From contig CAKAKS010000062.1 of NCBI GenBank assembly GCA_916700875.1, forward strand, positions 16,099,460 to 16,163,459: a stretch of 64,000 bases of DNA, given 5' to 3'. Shown one piece after another: positions 50,674 through 62,177 of the stretch. The notes below the pieces were generated by a model, which was not told the origin of the DNA, searched no databases, and saw only the letters and a list, made by a program, of their open reading frames with translations. Made by a program: the position numbers and the translations under genes. Numbering within the stretch: position 1 is the stretch's first letter; the number at the start of each line of letters is the position of its first letter. This DNA is from Sebastes aleutianus. Lineage: Eukaryota; Chordata; Actinopteri; Perciformes; Sebastidae.

Positions 50674-52134
50674 CCTATATAAAAAAAAACAATAACACAT
50701 GCAAACGCCTCTTTAGATAAACAAATAAGTCACTTTGATTTAGCACACTCCTTGTCCCTATGAGTTTTATTTTGCACATGCCAGAACATCGTTGTTAGAG
50801 GCAGCATTTTCCGTGCATTTGGTAAACAACTGATCTCAGGTGCCTCAGATATTCGAGGAGACACCCTCAGGTGTCCTTTAGTGTGTTGAAAATGTCAGAA
50901 TAGTTGATGCATTTTTTAGTGTTAAAGATTTTCAGTGACCAAACAAAGTGCGTACAGATGGCCTGAGCCCACACGCTGCCCTTTGCACCACTTTCCATTT
51001 TAATTTAGGAACAATTAAGCGGCACGGCGGGAAAAAGGGAAATGACTGCAGTCAGGAGTTCTGGGTTGTAGGTGTCACACTGACCCGGGCTAATGGCTAC
51101 TCCATTGAAAACCCCAGCATGCTAGAGGCAGCACAGCAGCAGGCAGCCACACCATCATTCATGTTTGGTGTAAAAAAAACACAGGGCTCACTGGACAAGA
51201 GGGTGACCACAGTTGAGTGGCAATGATCGTGACAAGGCCAGAGCCGAGGGCAGGAGGCAGGGCCCCAACACACCAGCCAGCTGCTAACCCCGACATCCAA
51301 CACACCACGTCCCCTCACAGGGCAGCACAGGTGACCGCAGGTGTGTCCAGGAAGTGGTGAGTAATGGTCAAGAGGGGAGGTGGGGTTGCATGTCTGCAGG
51401 GTGTTCTAAATAAAACTGTGCCAGAGACCCACGCACACAAAAAATAACCAAACTGAGTTAGCAGTTTCCTCATTTGGAGAACAGCGGACGTTATCAGCTT
51501 AAATGCATTAGTCATGCCATTTTTTTTTTGTGTGAAAAAGCAAACTAGAAATCTTTTACAGCCACCTCTTAAGCCTGGCGGGGATGACACAGATCTATGG
51601 TGGAGTTTTACGTCATTTGAAGCTGCAATAAAATACCTCTAAAAACACCTTTGACTGCCAAACATTTGATCTGAAGGCATCCACACGTAAACAGGGGAGC
51701 ACTGTAGGATACTATAGCAATTTGCTACAGTGCGCTATAGCACTTTTGAGAGCAGAACGCCACTTTACATCACACCAAGCACCTTGTAGCTGTCCAAAAA
51801 ACCCACAGTCATATATCTGAAAAGAGACACAGACTTAACGGCATGATATTCTCTCTTGTCCTCGATAGCAGCTCATCCAGAAACAAACAATCTATAACCC
51901 AAACTGTCTTTACACACTAGGAGATGTATGCCTCTCTGCACTAAAAACAAAGGATAGTTCTGGTTTATTACATTTTGGGTGTTATTTTCTTAATTTTGTT
52001 GATCATCTCCATCCATTGTTAATGATCTGGGAACACTCAACATCACTGCAACACAGACCGACGGGTCTGGAAACACAAGCAGTCACATGATCAGACAGGT
52101 TGAGAACAAGCTAACAATTTGTCCAGATAATCTG

Positions 52135-52886
52135 AACCACTTTATGTGTGAAGCTGTCGGGATGAGATTCAGTACCCCCAAGAATGAGGCCATGGTTCTC
52201 TGCAGGAAAACGGTGGATTGCACCCTGCGGGTTGGGAGTGAGTCTTTGCCCCAAGCGAGGGAGTTTAAGTATCTCAGGGTCTTGTTCACGAGTGAGAGTA
52301 AAATGGAGCGGGAGATGGACAGGTGGTTCGGTGTGGCGTCAGTAGCTATGCAGGCGCTGTACCGGACCGTTGTGGTGAAGAGGGAGCTGAGCGGAAGGCA
52401 AGGCTCTCGATTTACTGGTCCATCTACGTTCCAACCCTCACCTATGGTTATGAGCTTTGGGTAGTGACCGAAAGAATGAGATCGCAGATACAAGCTGCCG
52501 AAATGAGATTCCTTTGTAAGGTGGCTGGGCTCAGCCCTAGAGATAGTGAGAGGAGCTCAGACATCCGGAGGGAGCTCGGAGTAGAGCCGCTGCTCGTTCA
52601 CGTCAAAAAGGGCCAGCTGAGGTGGTTCAGGCATTTGTTCAGGATGCCTCCTGGACGCCTCCCTTTGGAGGTTTTCCGGGTACGTCCAATTGGTAAGATG
52701 CCCCGGGATAGACCCAGAACACACTGGAGAGATTATATATCTCGTCTGGCCCGGGAACGCCTCGGGGTCCCCCAGGAAGAGCTGGAAAACGTTGCTGAGG
52801 AGAGAGACCCCTGGAAGTCTCTGCTAAGCCTGCTGCCCCCTGTGACCCGGCCCCGGATAAACGGAAGCAAATGGATGGATGGACTT
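52135..52886 (+). pseudogene. 5'-truncated LINE, C-terminal part of ORF2
   Basis: Two overlapping frames give the end of a non-LTR retrotransposon reverse-transcriptase protein: first STPKNEAMVLCRKTVDC, EFKYLRVLFTSESKMEREMDR and ALYRTVVVKREL, then RKARLSIYWSIYVPTLTYGYE, RMRSQIQAAEMRFL, QLRWFRHLFRMPPGRLPLEV and RPRTHWRDYISRLARERLG. A frameshift at about 52391-52405 switches between them, so the copy is dead. The 3' end has the usual aaatggatggatggac tail. The catalytic core lies upstream and is absent. It sits antisense in the tmem104 intron. The clade is not assigned from this piece. Confidence 0.88.
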
Positions 52887-53077
52887 TATGTGGAGGTGAA
52901 GCAGAAAGTGTGAATAATCCCTCATTGCACAAGCTGCCAAGGCCTACATGGGGTGCTCGCTCTACCGGGTGAACCAGAGGTCGCCCCGCGTTCACAGTCT
53001 TTAGAGTGGCTGCTTTACGAAATGAACGTGATGTGAAGGGGTTGCAGGACACACAACATCCCATCAGGCGTGTTCAT

Positions 53078-53111
53078 GACCCAGCTGTGGCTTTTGGGCC
53101 ATAGCTGGGTC
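53078..53111. repeat. Short perfect-loop hairpin
   Basis: GACCCAGCTGTGGC and GCCATAGCTGGGTC pair over 14 bp with one mismatch around a six-base loop. It lies about 190 bp past the LINE tail, at the end of a GC-richer block (52930-53115). Confidence 0.6.
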
Positions 53112-54422
53112 AAAGCCACTTGCTCTGTGCTTCCTGTGCTGACTGCTAAATATGAAAAAGAACAAAAACAAGTTCATTTTTACTTATTCTATTCCTCAAT
53201 ATTTCAGTAACTTGTCTAATCGCTCATCCTTCTCTGGTTTGAGTCTCAGTCATGACCCTCACTTTCCTCCCGATCAATATTGAGTTACTGTCTGAATCTA
53301 AAGATGTTAAAAGAGCCTATTATAGTACAGTACGTCACCGCTCTCTTTCCTCCTCGGACTTTTATAAAAACCACCATTATCTTCTTCATTTTAATTCTGG
53401 AGATTTCAAGATATTGCATTTAGACATCAGTGATAAACAACTGTTTATTTCTAGGGCTGGTTATCGTTTCACATTTTTTGATACTACTAGTAGAGGCAGA
53501 AATGCTGCTGCCGCCCTGATCATCTTGATTCTTGGCCCCTCTTGAGTCTTTTTACCAGGTGTCATCAATTAACTGAGTGAATACAACATTATTATTATTA
53601 TGAACTAACAGGAATAATGGTCAAAAATTAGAACTAATTTCCTTATGTTGAAGTAAGACAAACTAATATAGACCTGGTCTGTGTTCACAGTATGTTTCAC
53701 ACAGCATATGGACAAAAGAAAAGTTTGTATGCATGTCGTTTTAATTTCTTTTGGGATCACTGGCGCTCTTGCTAAATGTAATGCCGCAGGGGTGTGTAAC
53801 TTTGTCCTTCATTAGCACATCAAAGCTCAACCAGACATGTATCACTGTGGTCAACCCTGAGTGACTCAGACCACAATGTTTGTCTTTGGCTTCTGCAAAA
53901 AACTGAAATTCATTGTGACTTTCTTCACGATTTTAAAATCTAAATCTAACTATATTGGCTGTTGGATTATCGTTCAAACACATGGAGGAAACAAAGAGCC
54001 ATTTTGAATCATTAGCCAGTGTTGTAAAGAAAAAAGTGACAAACCAATCAAATGTGTCATGGGAGGGTGAAGACGGACGAAGAAGAGTGAAGGTGCAGCT
54101 AAATAACCTTTGTGTTACTTAGCCCGCCAGGAAGTGGACAGTATGTGGATGCTCCTGTGTTTGTGTGTTGTTTATGCGAGCTAGCACGCGGCAGTGCGGG
54201 GGTGGCGGGAGCGCCATGATTCAGTGGTGTTGTGATTTTAACAGCGGGGGCCCAGGACGGGCAGTTTATTTTCGCCCGTCGCCATGTGAGTGACGGTCCA
54301 ATCAAGCTTGGGACGGGCTGTCAAGCCTGTCAGGCTGAGGAATGAGAGGAGATGGGAATCAAAGACACAGAGCAGGACCGAACCTGTGATGGACAGACCT
54401 GAGCACGGCAGCCACACAGGCG

Positions 54423-54450
54423 AGGGAGGGAGGGAGGGAGGGAGGGAAGG
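54423..54450 (+). repeat. (GGGA)n microsatellite
   Basis: About six GGGA units, slightly impure at the ends. Confidence 0.85.
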
Positions 54451-54615
54451 TTGAAAGAAACGTTGGGAGAAAATGGAAATATGTGTTGGTAGAAAAAGAA
54501 GAGACAGAAAGAAACCAAAGGGAGTATGGTGAAAGGCAAAGAAAATTAATCTTCACAATGTACACTAAGTAATCAGTGTGAGTGAGGAAATACTGCAGAA
54601 TTAGTTTATTCTTAC

Positions 54616-54709
54616 CAATCCAGCGCATGAGTGAGGTGAGAATCTGAAGATATTTGGTCTTCTGGGCGTTGAAGAATGTGAAAGGCCCCAAGAGAAGAGC
54701 GAAGACGCC
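54616..54709 (-). CDS. tmem104: tmem104, internal coding exon
   Basis: This 94-nt exon encodes 31 residues, from GVFALLLGPFTFF through QKTKYLQILTSLMRW and a final Ile, plus the first base of the next codon. It matches the TMEM104 segment just before the residues encoded by the terminal exon. The acceptor is a cctgcag at 54716-54710 and the donor is GTAAG at 54615-54611. The phase-1 end (G) joins the CG at 39280-39279 to give Ala, so the two exons read through without a break. The peptide spans one membrane helix and the following loop. The exon starts in phase 0, so the missing upstream exon should end on a codon boundary, probably after a Tyr-Leu-like pair as in mammalian TMEM104. I could not find that exon between here and the right edge. 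Confidence 0.93.
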
Positions 54710-55170
54710 CTGCAGGAAGGGACAGAGAGGAAGAGTTAATAACTGTCACTGTTGTATAAGACAAAAAAACTGCTTAAATTAATTATCACAGAGAGGGATG
54801 ACACTCATGGTCATGTAAAAGAAGGCTTTCAGTGAGGACCTTCCTTTAATATCCAATAATAAAAGCAGTAACACGGAGAAACCGAGGCAATAACAGTGAA
54901 ATGTCACCCAGCGCAGATGTGGCCGTAAATGTCAGAGCTCGTCAGTTTGATTTATCATGAACATCTGCAAAAGAGATACTTCTAATTTTTAATCAAATGT
55001 TTCTTAGACTGTGTAAGACAAGTATATATTCACTGTTTATATATATATACCCGGGACAGTAATTAAAAAAGAAATGCAAAACTTGGTTACTAGTATAAAT
55101 ATAAAAATGATGTAGATTAATTTAAAATATATAAGAAATACTATGTACAGTAATACTTTTTTTGTTTTGT

Positions 55171-55198
55171 TGTGTGTATATATATATATATATATATA
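55171..55198 (+). repeat. (TG)n(TA)n microsatellite
   Basis: A short TG run passes into about ten TA units. Confidence 0.85.
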
Positions 55199-55768
55199 GT
55201 AAATAAAACTAAATTAATAAATACAAAATTAATAAATAAAAAATATAAAAAGCCAGCAAACAAAAAAATAATAAATTAAATAATCTGTATGTATGTTTCA
55301 TTTTAACATTTTCCATAGGAAAGATACATATACATGCTACTTTAATAATCAATTATAGATCCTGTAAGTTGTTTATTAGTTGGTGAGAATGTTGAGAATG
55401 TGTTTTTACTATTTTTTTTTACCCTTTAAAAGGATAAACAACATTCAATAAAATGGAAAGACACCTCCTTGCCCTCAACATTGTGGCATTATCCCACTTT
55501 GTGTTCATTTTTATCTTGCAGCTCTGTTTTTACTTCTCTGATATGTCATTTTTATATGCCAGTGTAGACGCATCTGCTGTCAAAATCCCATCAGCCCTCT
55601 CAAAGATAGGTGAACAGATAAACAAGTGGACCGATCCATAGTCCACCAAAAAATGTTCAAATCCTCTCAGGCCACAACTCTGATTGCCTATCAGATACGT
55701 TTCGCTATCAAGAGCTGCAATCAGAAGAAGTGGCTCAGCTACTGTAGCTCCAATTCCATCAGTTCCCC

Positions 55769-55800
55769 TTCCTCCTCCTCCTCCTCCTCCTCCTCCTCCT
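55769..55800 (+). repeat. (CCT)10 microsatellite
   Basis: About ten CCT units. It explains the poly-Gly run in the overlapping minus-strand frame. Confidence 0.9.
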
Positions 55801-56061
55801 GACACTCTCAGGTCTGACTGCACACTTTGAGTGGCATGTGATCTCTGGGGCAGTCACTTGTGTGCCATTTTATCTAAAGAGCAGCCAGCAGGGTTTCAAA
55901 CAGGGACCCATCAAGACACATACAAAAGCCCCTTTAACATTGGAAAAAACCCACTAACATCTGGCTTTTGCATTCATTTCCAGGACAAATGACTGCGCAA
56001 TGCTATGTGCGAGCGTTGAAGTGAATATATAATAAATAAAATCAACAGGGATTTGGATCAT

Positions 56062-56395
56062 TATTATAATTTATTAACATACAAAACATACAATTAATAT
56101 GATCTCCTTAAAGTCACCAGACTCCAGTCAGTCAACAGTCATTTTACCTCGCCGATCGTCGTAAAACACACTTGATTCAAATTCGACAGAAACAAATAAA
56201 ACTCATCAAAACCATCTTTGTTAGTCTTTCCACTGTTCCAACAATCACCAACTGTGGTTTGAGAGTTTGAAAGAGAGACTGAATAAGTAACAGATATAAA
56301 AATAAGTAGTAACTGTTTACTAACCCTGTTTCTGGTGCCGGCTGGCACGTCCATGATGTTGAACGTGACACAGCAGGAAAAAAAAAAACAGAACG
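56062..56395 (-). repeat. 350-bp repeat, left copy (inverted relative to 62.2 kb)
   Basis: In reverse complement it matches 62178-62534 nearly throughout: tcacgttcaacatcatggac, cagggttagtaaacag, tgattgttggaacagtggaa, ggttttgatgagttttattt, and a common end at aataaattataataat...ccaaat. Both copies keep a short open frame, in the register LVIVGTVER..TK.VLMSFI, ending in ...FTTI(G/S)EVK before a stop. In this copy a one-base indel breaks it. A donor-like gttagt and acceptor-like caaaccacag surround a gap of about 80 bp. I do not recognise the family. Confidence 0.6.
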
Positions 56396-57619
56396 GCCAG
56401 TGCAAGATTGCTGAACCAAACCACCCAGGACTTTCCAAAACCTCAACCGAGAATGGTCTGACAAAGATACAGTATATTCCCATTTAAGTTCCTCGCAACC
56501 TTATTTGAGTATGATATTATACTATATATTATAATATTATACTAATATTTTAAGCAAACTTTGACTAAACATTAATCTAAGCTGTTTGCATATAAGCAAA
56601 CATATGACTCTAAAGTCCAGCAGTGGGAGCAAGTTTGGACACTTAATAAGGTGGTGCTGGTGCAAAACGATGATTTAAAAGTATCTGAAGGTGTTTAACA
56701 GCCCCCTACAGTGTTTCTTATGTTTGAACTAATGAATGAGGGAACAAGGGAGCGATTTCGGACACAGCTAGAGTCAGCTATTATTTCCAGATGTACAGGT
56801 GGACAGCTGGAGTATCTGTGGGAACTGGAAGAGGTGAGAGAGGGGAAAAATCATAGCCTTTAATTCTGCTGAATAATGATGATGCCTATGTGTCTATATA
56901 TTAAAGGATTACCAGCTGTCTTCTTGGCAAAGTGCAGCCTAAGCTCGAGCTGAGCCAAAGCATAAATCTGCAACGCCTAGGTAATGAATGAACCATTATG
57001 AAGAGAGATGAGTCTGAAGAAGAAAATGAAATTTATGGCATCTGGCTGACGGACAGCAGGGTTTTAGACCCGAAAGTTTCAGCATATTCGGTTCTTTCCC
57101 TGCAGCTTTGTAATGTAAACTACAGCATGACATCAACCTGGAACTAAATTAAGATAGACTTATATTTGAAACTTTCTTTTCTTGCTTAATAAAAATGGCT
57201 TAAATGGCGATAAAGTGTCTTGAATCTTGAATGACTGAATACGTCTACTACATCTAATGACCATGTTTCTAAGCCGTACACATTAACAGGCAGGAAGTTG
57301 ACCAAACATACTGAGCTCCAATAATATCTATTCTAAGTGACTTTGCATGTTTTTATCATTATATAGTGACTTTTTGGTGAAAGGCTAGACATAATCTTTC
57401 CTTTATCTGTTTCATTGGAGCATATGTTATAAATAGGGTTGTGTGTCCACTGGTATTTTTCTTTACCTGTGCCAATAAGATAGCTGAACTTTGGTATAAC
57501 ACAAAAACAATATCATTTTGAAGACAGTAACTCCTATTATAATTTAACGAAACATGCCAAACGTCCAGTGCATCAGTATTTAACGCTCAGTTAACACAAG
57601 GACAACTTTAACTAAAAAG

Positions 57620-57651
57620 AAATTCAAATTTTGATTAATTGTGCAGCCCTA
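57620..57651 (+). repeat. Right-end scrap of the 13.7-kb hAT-like family
   Basis: The phrase gattaattgtgcagccctaa is identical to the right terminus of 13665-14009. No matching left end was found nearby. Confidence 0.5.
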
Positions 57652-57654
57652 ATA

Positions 57655-57915
57655 GTTAGAACATGACTTCTGAAGTTATGGCCAAACACGTGTTTTGTGA
57701 GGTCACAATGACCTTTGAACCACCAAAACTTTATCAGTTCATCCTTCAGTCCAAGTGGACATTTGTACCAAATTTGAAGAAATTCCCTAAAGGCGTTCCT
57801 GGGATATCGCGTTCACGAGAATGTGACGTATGTACGTATGTACGTACAGACAACCCAAAAACACATAATGCCTCTAGCTATAGTGTTCGCTGGCGTGGAG
57901 GCATAAAAAATGGTT
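57655..57915 (+). repeat. Dispersed repeat (gaggtcacaatgacctttga)
   Basis: It contains gaggtcacaatgacctttga, ttcatccttcagtccaagtg, ccaaatttgaagaaattccc and ttcctgggatatcgcgttca, then a short tacg/tatg tandem and aacacataatgcctctagc. I recall this as a very common fish repeat. The 86-codon frame it carries is incidental. Confidence 0.6.
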
Positions 57916-58751
57916 TCTGGTGAGTTCTGGAGAAGCTGAACTCACAAACATACACACTGGCACACTTCAACACACTGTCAGTGCATACGTTGCTAGCTTA
58001 CAGCTAACCTTTGTACATTGGCTGCATGGGTGAATCAACGCAGACTGCACAAACAAAATTTGTGCGAATGACGCATCGTGAAAATCAGCTTCCTTTCGGT
58101 CTTTATACACCTTTAGACCCTCAGTTCGAATAAGGCCAAACTTCATTGGTCAGCAAGTCCTAAAAGTATATTTCTAAAGCTTTTAACATCTTTACATATC
58201 AGCTCAAAGAGACAGATCTTAATGCGTGGTAAAAATCCAGCCTGGTGAGGCAGAGATAGTGATATCCCTGAGGGCTAATGGCTGATGAATTTCTCAAAGG
58301 TTTCTGAACCTCATGAATCAAGTCTGCACCTCCAACAGCTTACAACCTCCCATAAAACCCCATACCTAACAACGGCCTGAGGACATCGGACTGCTCGACT
58401 GCATCCCAACAACAACAAGAGCAACACAAGAACAGTCTGAAAATGAACTGCAGCACTTCTTCCTTTGCAGAGAAAGACACATTTGCACCAGTCAGATCAC
58501 CAATGAAGACAACACTGTGGCTACTGGATATGTGCATTGTATCTCTGTCCACAATTAGATTGTTGGTGTTATATTTCTGTTATTTTGGTAGATAAGCAAC
58601 CAAACATTTCAGATCATGTCCAGCTGTTTTTTTTATTTTTTTTTATCAACACCAGGAAATGTCTCTCACAATGAAAGAGCAACACGAGAAAAATCAATCA
58701 CAGGAAGGAGATTTATCTCTCTAGAGCAGCCTCAATTGATCACTCTGCATG

Positions 58752-61242
58752 TAGTGGAGCGGCTAACATCCATTTTTCAGTCAAATCGTGCAAATAGTGA
58801 TACAAGCACCAAATTTGGCATGATGATTCCCGAGGGGTCACTTAGCAAATATAAACGATCGGCCACTTGAAAATCCAAGACGGCGGCCATTTTTCAAGAT
58901 GGCCGCCAAATTGACCTGCCGTTAATGGTTTCTCTCATAGAAATTCATCTACTTGGTCAATTTGAGTGATCTTGGTGTCAAATTATGTGTTTTCTAGCAT
59001 GCTGGATCTTATTTTGATAGTTTTAATAATTTTGAACTGCAATATGGCGGACATTTTTAAGATGGCTGTCAAATTTACTCGCAGAGAATGCTTTTCTTAA
59101 AGAAATGCATGTACTTGGTCAACTTGAATGATTGTGATGTAGAATTATATGTTTTCTGGTATGCTATCTAATTTTACAGCTTTAACATCCTCCGATACGT
59201 TTTTTTTTTACTTTTGGCTGTCCGGTGAGTCTTTGCTTTGTGGTGTTTGCATGGCTCAATTGGCTTGTAGGTCTACTGTTGTAGATATCAATAGCTGCTG
59301 TTGCCATAGGTGTAGGGGCTTAGTGGTAGGGGTAGTACCTTTGTTTCAGAAGTCAGCCACATCCTCCAGGATGGACTACTGGCACTGGTCCTCACTACTT
59401 GCCCAACTCTCACCTGTGGCTCCATGAAGTTGCTAGTGCACGGCAATGACCACACCCCGGGACACCATGTTGGCTCACGGGCTGAACTAGGTGAGGGTAG
59501 CACACAGAGAGTATCTCTGTGATGGAGTATGTCTAGCTCTAAATGTCAAAGTGCATAGAGTCAACGAACCAGCCATCTTTATCCATGAGGTTCCAACCCA
59601 ACTGCCAGAATTGGAAAAACAGCAAAGAACTGTAAAGGAGTGATTGTCGGGCACTACCAGGGCACACTGGTGACAATCGCTGCTGTGTAACTCAGAATGG
59701 GGTTTAACGTCAGCTAAGTAGGATTCAGCATTATACTTAGTGTCCAAAATGCTGCTTACTACCAACCCCTGATCAGTTTAAGGCAGCAAAACCTGAATCG
59801 ACAGGATGTGCAAGCGCGGGAGAGCCGAGCCAAGGATAATGGGGTTTCAGTTATCCAGATAGTGTACAGATTGCGTAAAATAATGCATGAACCTAGCTGT
59901 ATCCCATGCAAGCAAGTGCCCGTTCAGTGATGGAAAGCTCCTTCCCAATCTGAGTGCTGGAGATGTCAGCCTGCTTGCTTGGCTGCTCTGTACAAACGAG
60001 AACGAGCCTATCTGAATGCCCAACAGCTGCAGAAGAAAGAAGAGCTGTCCCAGAAGAAGGAAGTAAATATGGAGAAGCAGTCCACCTGGCAAAGGCTGCT
60101 CAGATGATACGTCGTGACATGTTTCAGCATAAATCAGAATTCAACAGCACGTCTCATGATGGGTACCTTGAAGATACCGTCCCACCAATCACTGCTTCAG
60201 TTTGTATGTATGATTGAACATGGGGCTGATATCAAGTCACAACTCCAAAATGGCACATCAAAATCTGACCTTGCAACTGTTACAGTAGAGCTGTTTTGCC
60301 AAATACAGGGAAGGATCGCAGGTCCACAGGCAATCCAAGGACAGGAAGACACCTTTTGCTATGTATGTTGGCCTGTCTGTGTTTTCCAAGACCAGAAAGA
60401 GGCAACTGATAGATATGTTGGTGTGGGAACCTCATGGATAAAGATGGCTGGTTCGTTGACTCTATGCACTTTGAAATTTGGAGCTAGAAATACTCCATCA
60501 CACAGAGACTCTCTGTGTTTTACCCTCACCTAGTTCAGCCCATGAGCCAACATGGTGTCCGAGGTGTGGTCATTGCCGTGCACTGGCAACTTCATGGAGC
60601 CATAGATGAGAGTTGGGCAAGTAGTGTGAACCAGTGCGAGTAGTCCATCCTGGAGGATGTGGCTGACTTCTGAAACAAAGGTGCTACCTCTACCACTAAG
60701 CCCCTACACCTATGGCAACAGCAGCTATTGATATCTACAACAGTAGGCCTACAAGCCAATTGAGCCTTGCAAACACCACAAAGCAAAGACTCACCGGACA
60801 GCCGAAAGTAAAAAAAAAAAAACGTATTGGAGGATGTTAAAGCTGTAAAAATTGTTAGATTAGATAGCATACCAGAAAACATATAATTCTACATCACAAT
60901 CATTCAAGTTCATCAAAATCATGCATTTTTTTAAGAAAAACATTCTCCGCGACTAAATTTATATTGAAGTTAAAAATTATTTAACTATCAAAATAAGATC
61001 CAGCATGCTAGAAATCACATAATTTGACACCAAGATCACTCAAATTGACCAAGTAGATGAATTTCTATGAGAGAAACCATTAACGGCAGGTCAATTTGGC
61101 GGCCATCTTGAAAAATGGCCGCCGTCTTGGATTTTCAAGTGGCCGATCGTTTATATTTGCTAAGTGACCCCTCGGGAATCATCATGCCAAATTTGGTGCT
61201 TGTATCACTATTTGCACGATTTTTCCACTATCCGCTCCACTA
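58752..61242. mobile_element. 2.5-kb foldback transposon with arms of about 850 bp
   Basis: Arms 58752-59607 and 60415-61242 are inverted copies. The outer tips are TAGTGGAGCGG and CCGCTCCACTA, with ATG on each outside edge as a possible 3-bp duplication. Pairing runs through tttggcatgatgattcccga, aagacggcggccatttttca, agcatgctggatcttatttt, tttggctgtccggtgag, and tccatgaagttgc near the inner end. Within the left arm a block of about 163 bp occurs twice in tandem (58896 and 59059). The spacer of about 800 bp carries decayed protein-coding sequence, described separately. The superfamily is not identified. Confidence 0.85.
60080..60420 (+). pseudogene. Decayed transposase-like frame inside the foldback element
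   Basis: Three consecutive pieces in different frames read like one broken protein: KAAQMIRRDMFQHKSEF ... LEDTVPP (about 60085-60190), then SLLQFVCMIEHGADIKSQLQ (about 60190-60310), then RKTPFAMYVGLSVFSKTRKR (60343 to about 60402) continuing to 60420. From memory, similar motifs (P.P.Y.GL..H..TR...LID) occur in uncharacterised transposon proteins of fish and cnidarians. I cannot name the superfamily and no catalytic triad is visible. The last piece ends exactly where the right arm begins. Confidence 0.5.
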
Positions 61243-62177
61243 ATGCGGCCACAAGTCAAGTTGTGCTGTGTGAGAAATAGTGACCTAAATAGGATATGGT
61301 TCAACAGGTTTTACACAAAAATAAACTATTTTATCAAACAGTAACTCTTAAAATCCTCATCATGATTTCTCTTACATTCCCACAACTGTGGTTTTTTTTT
61401 TGTATGCGTTTTGTTCGATTAACTTTATCTTGCAAATACCCTTATGACAACCATTTTCAAAGCATAACCTCCTTTTTATGTTGCTATTCAAAGCCTTGGT
61501 GTACTTGGGGAAATGGCTGGCACTAATGCTATGTGTAAACGACTTGAAGTTAATGGGCTAAAACATGTGAAACCACCAAGATAGACCATTAACTGGACAA
61601 TGAGGGCATAAACTAAACATCAGAGGAGGAGTGCACTCCCACATCAGACAGGAAAGGCTTGATCCTCATTGGTAGAAAAAAAGATCATGCTGCACATGAA
61701 AGGGAAGAAGGCACAGAACATGACAGGGTTTTAGAGAGGGAGCATGGGAATGGAAAAGAAGTAGAGGAAGTGTGAGTGGGCGAGTGTAAAGGCATCAGAT
61801 GCCATGTGCTGTAGGGTGACTCAGACCCAGAGAGTTGGCATGACCATACCAAAGACTGGGAGAGTCACTAGAGGCACGGCCAGCACGAGATCACACTTCA
61901 CCATTCCACCTTTTGCTATTGTGCACTTTCAGTATCATCTGGCTGTGAGGGGCGAAGCAGGAAGCATTCAAAAGGTGGGTCAAGTCTAGATTAGACTACA
62001 GACTGCTAAAGCTAGGTGACCTTCATGATGCATATTATAAATTCTCAAACAGTTGTCTTTATTTGAAATTGCCTTATCCCACCAAAATTAGGTCGTATAT
62101 GCAGGTTTTTTAAACATGGTAAAACCCACTAAAAATAGGCGATAGACTCTTTTCCCATTGCGAGTATGCCATGACCT

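Larger units (their letters stand above)
39281..54615 (-). other. tmem104: tmem104 intron of 15.3 kb
   Basis: The intron is bounded by donor GT at 54615-54614 and acceptor AG at 39282-39281. It contains mobile-element debris listed separately and no other exon that I could recognise. The unlisted stretches between repeats (39281-40180, 40960-41825, 42216-42827, 44400-47040, 47200-50070, 50680-52130, 53115-54420) hold only AT-rich non-coding sequence, short runs and scattered spurious frames. The stretch 45590-46760 is less AT-rich and relatively stop-poor. Confidence 0.85.

Noticed and set aside
57663..57923. 86-codon frame starting MTSEVMAKHVF
   Set aside because: It coincides with a widespread dispersed repeat; other copies do not keep the frame as far as I recall.
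58752..61242. CACTA (EnSpm) classification, because CACTA appears at the right tip and a 3-bp duplication is possible
   Set aside because: CACTA elements begin with CACTA and end with TAGTG; here the order is reversed (TAGTG at left, CACTA at right), so the match is coincidental.
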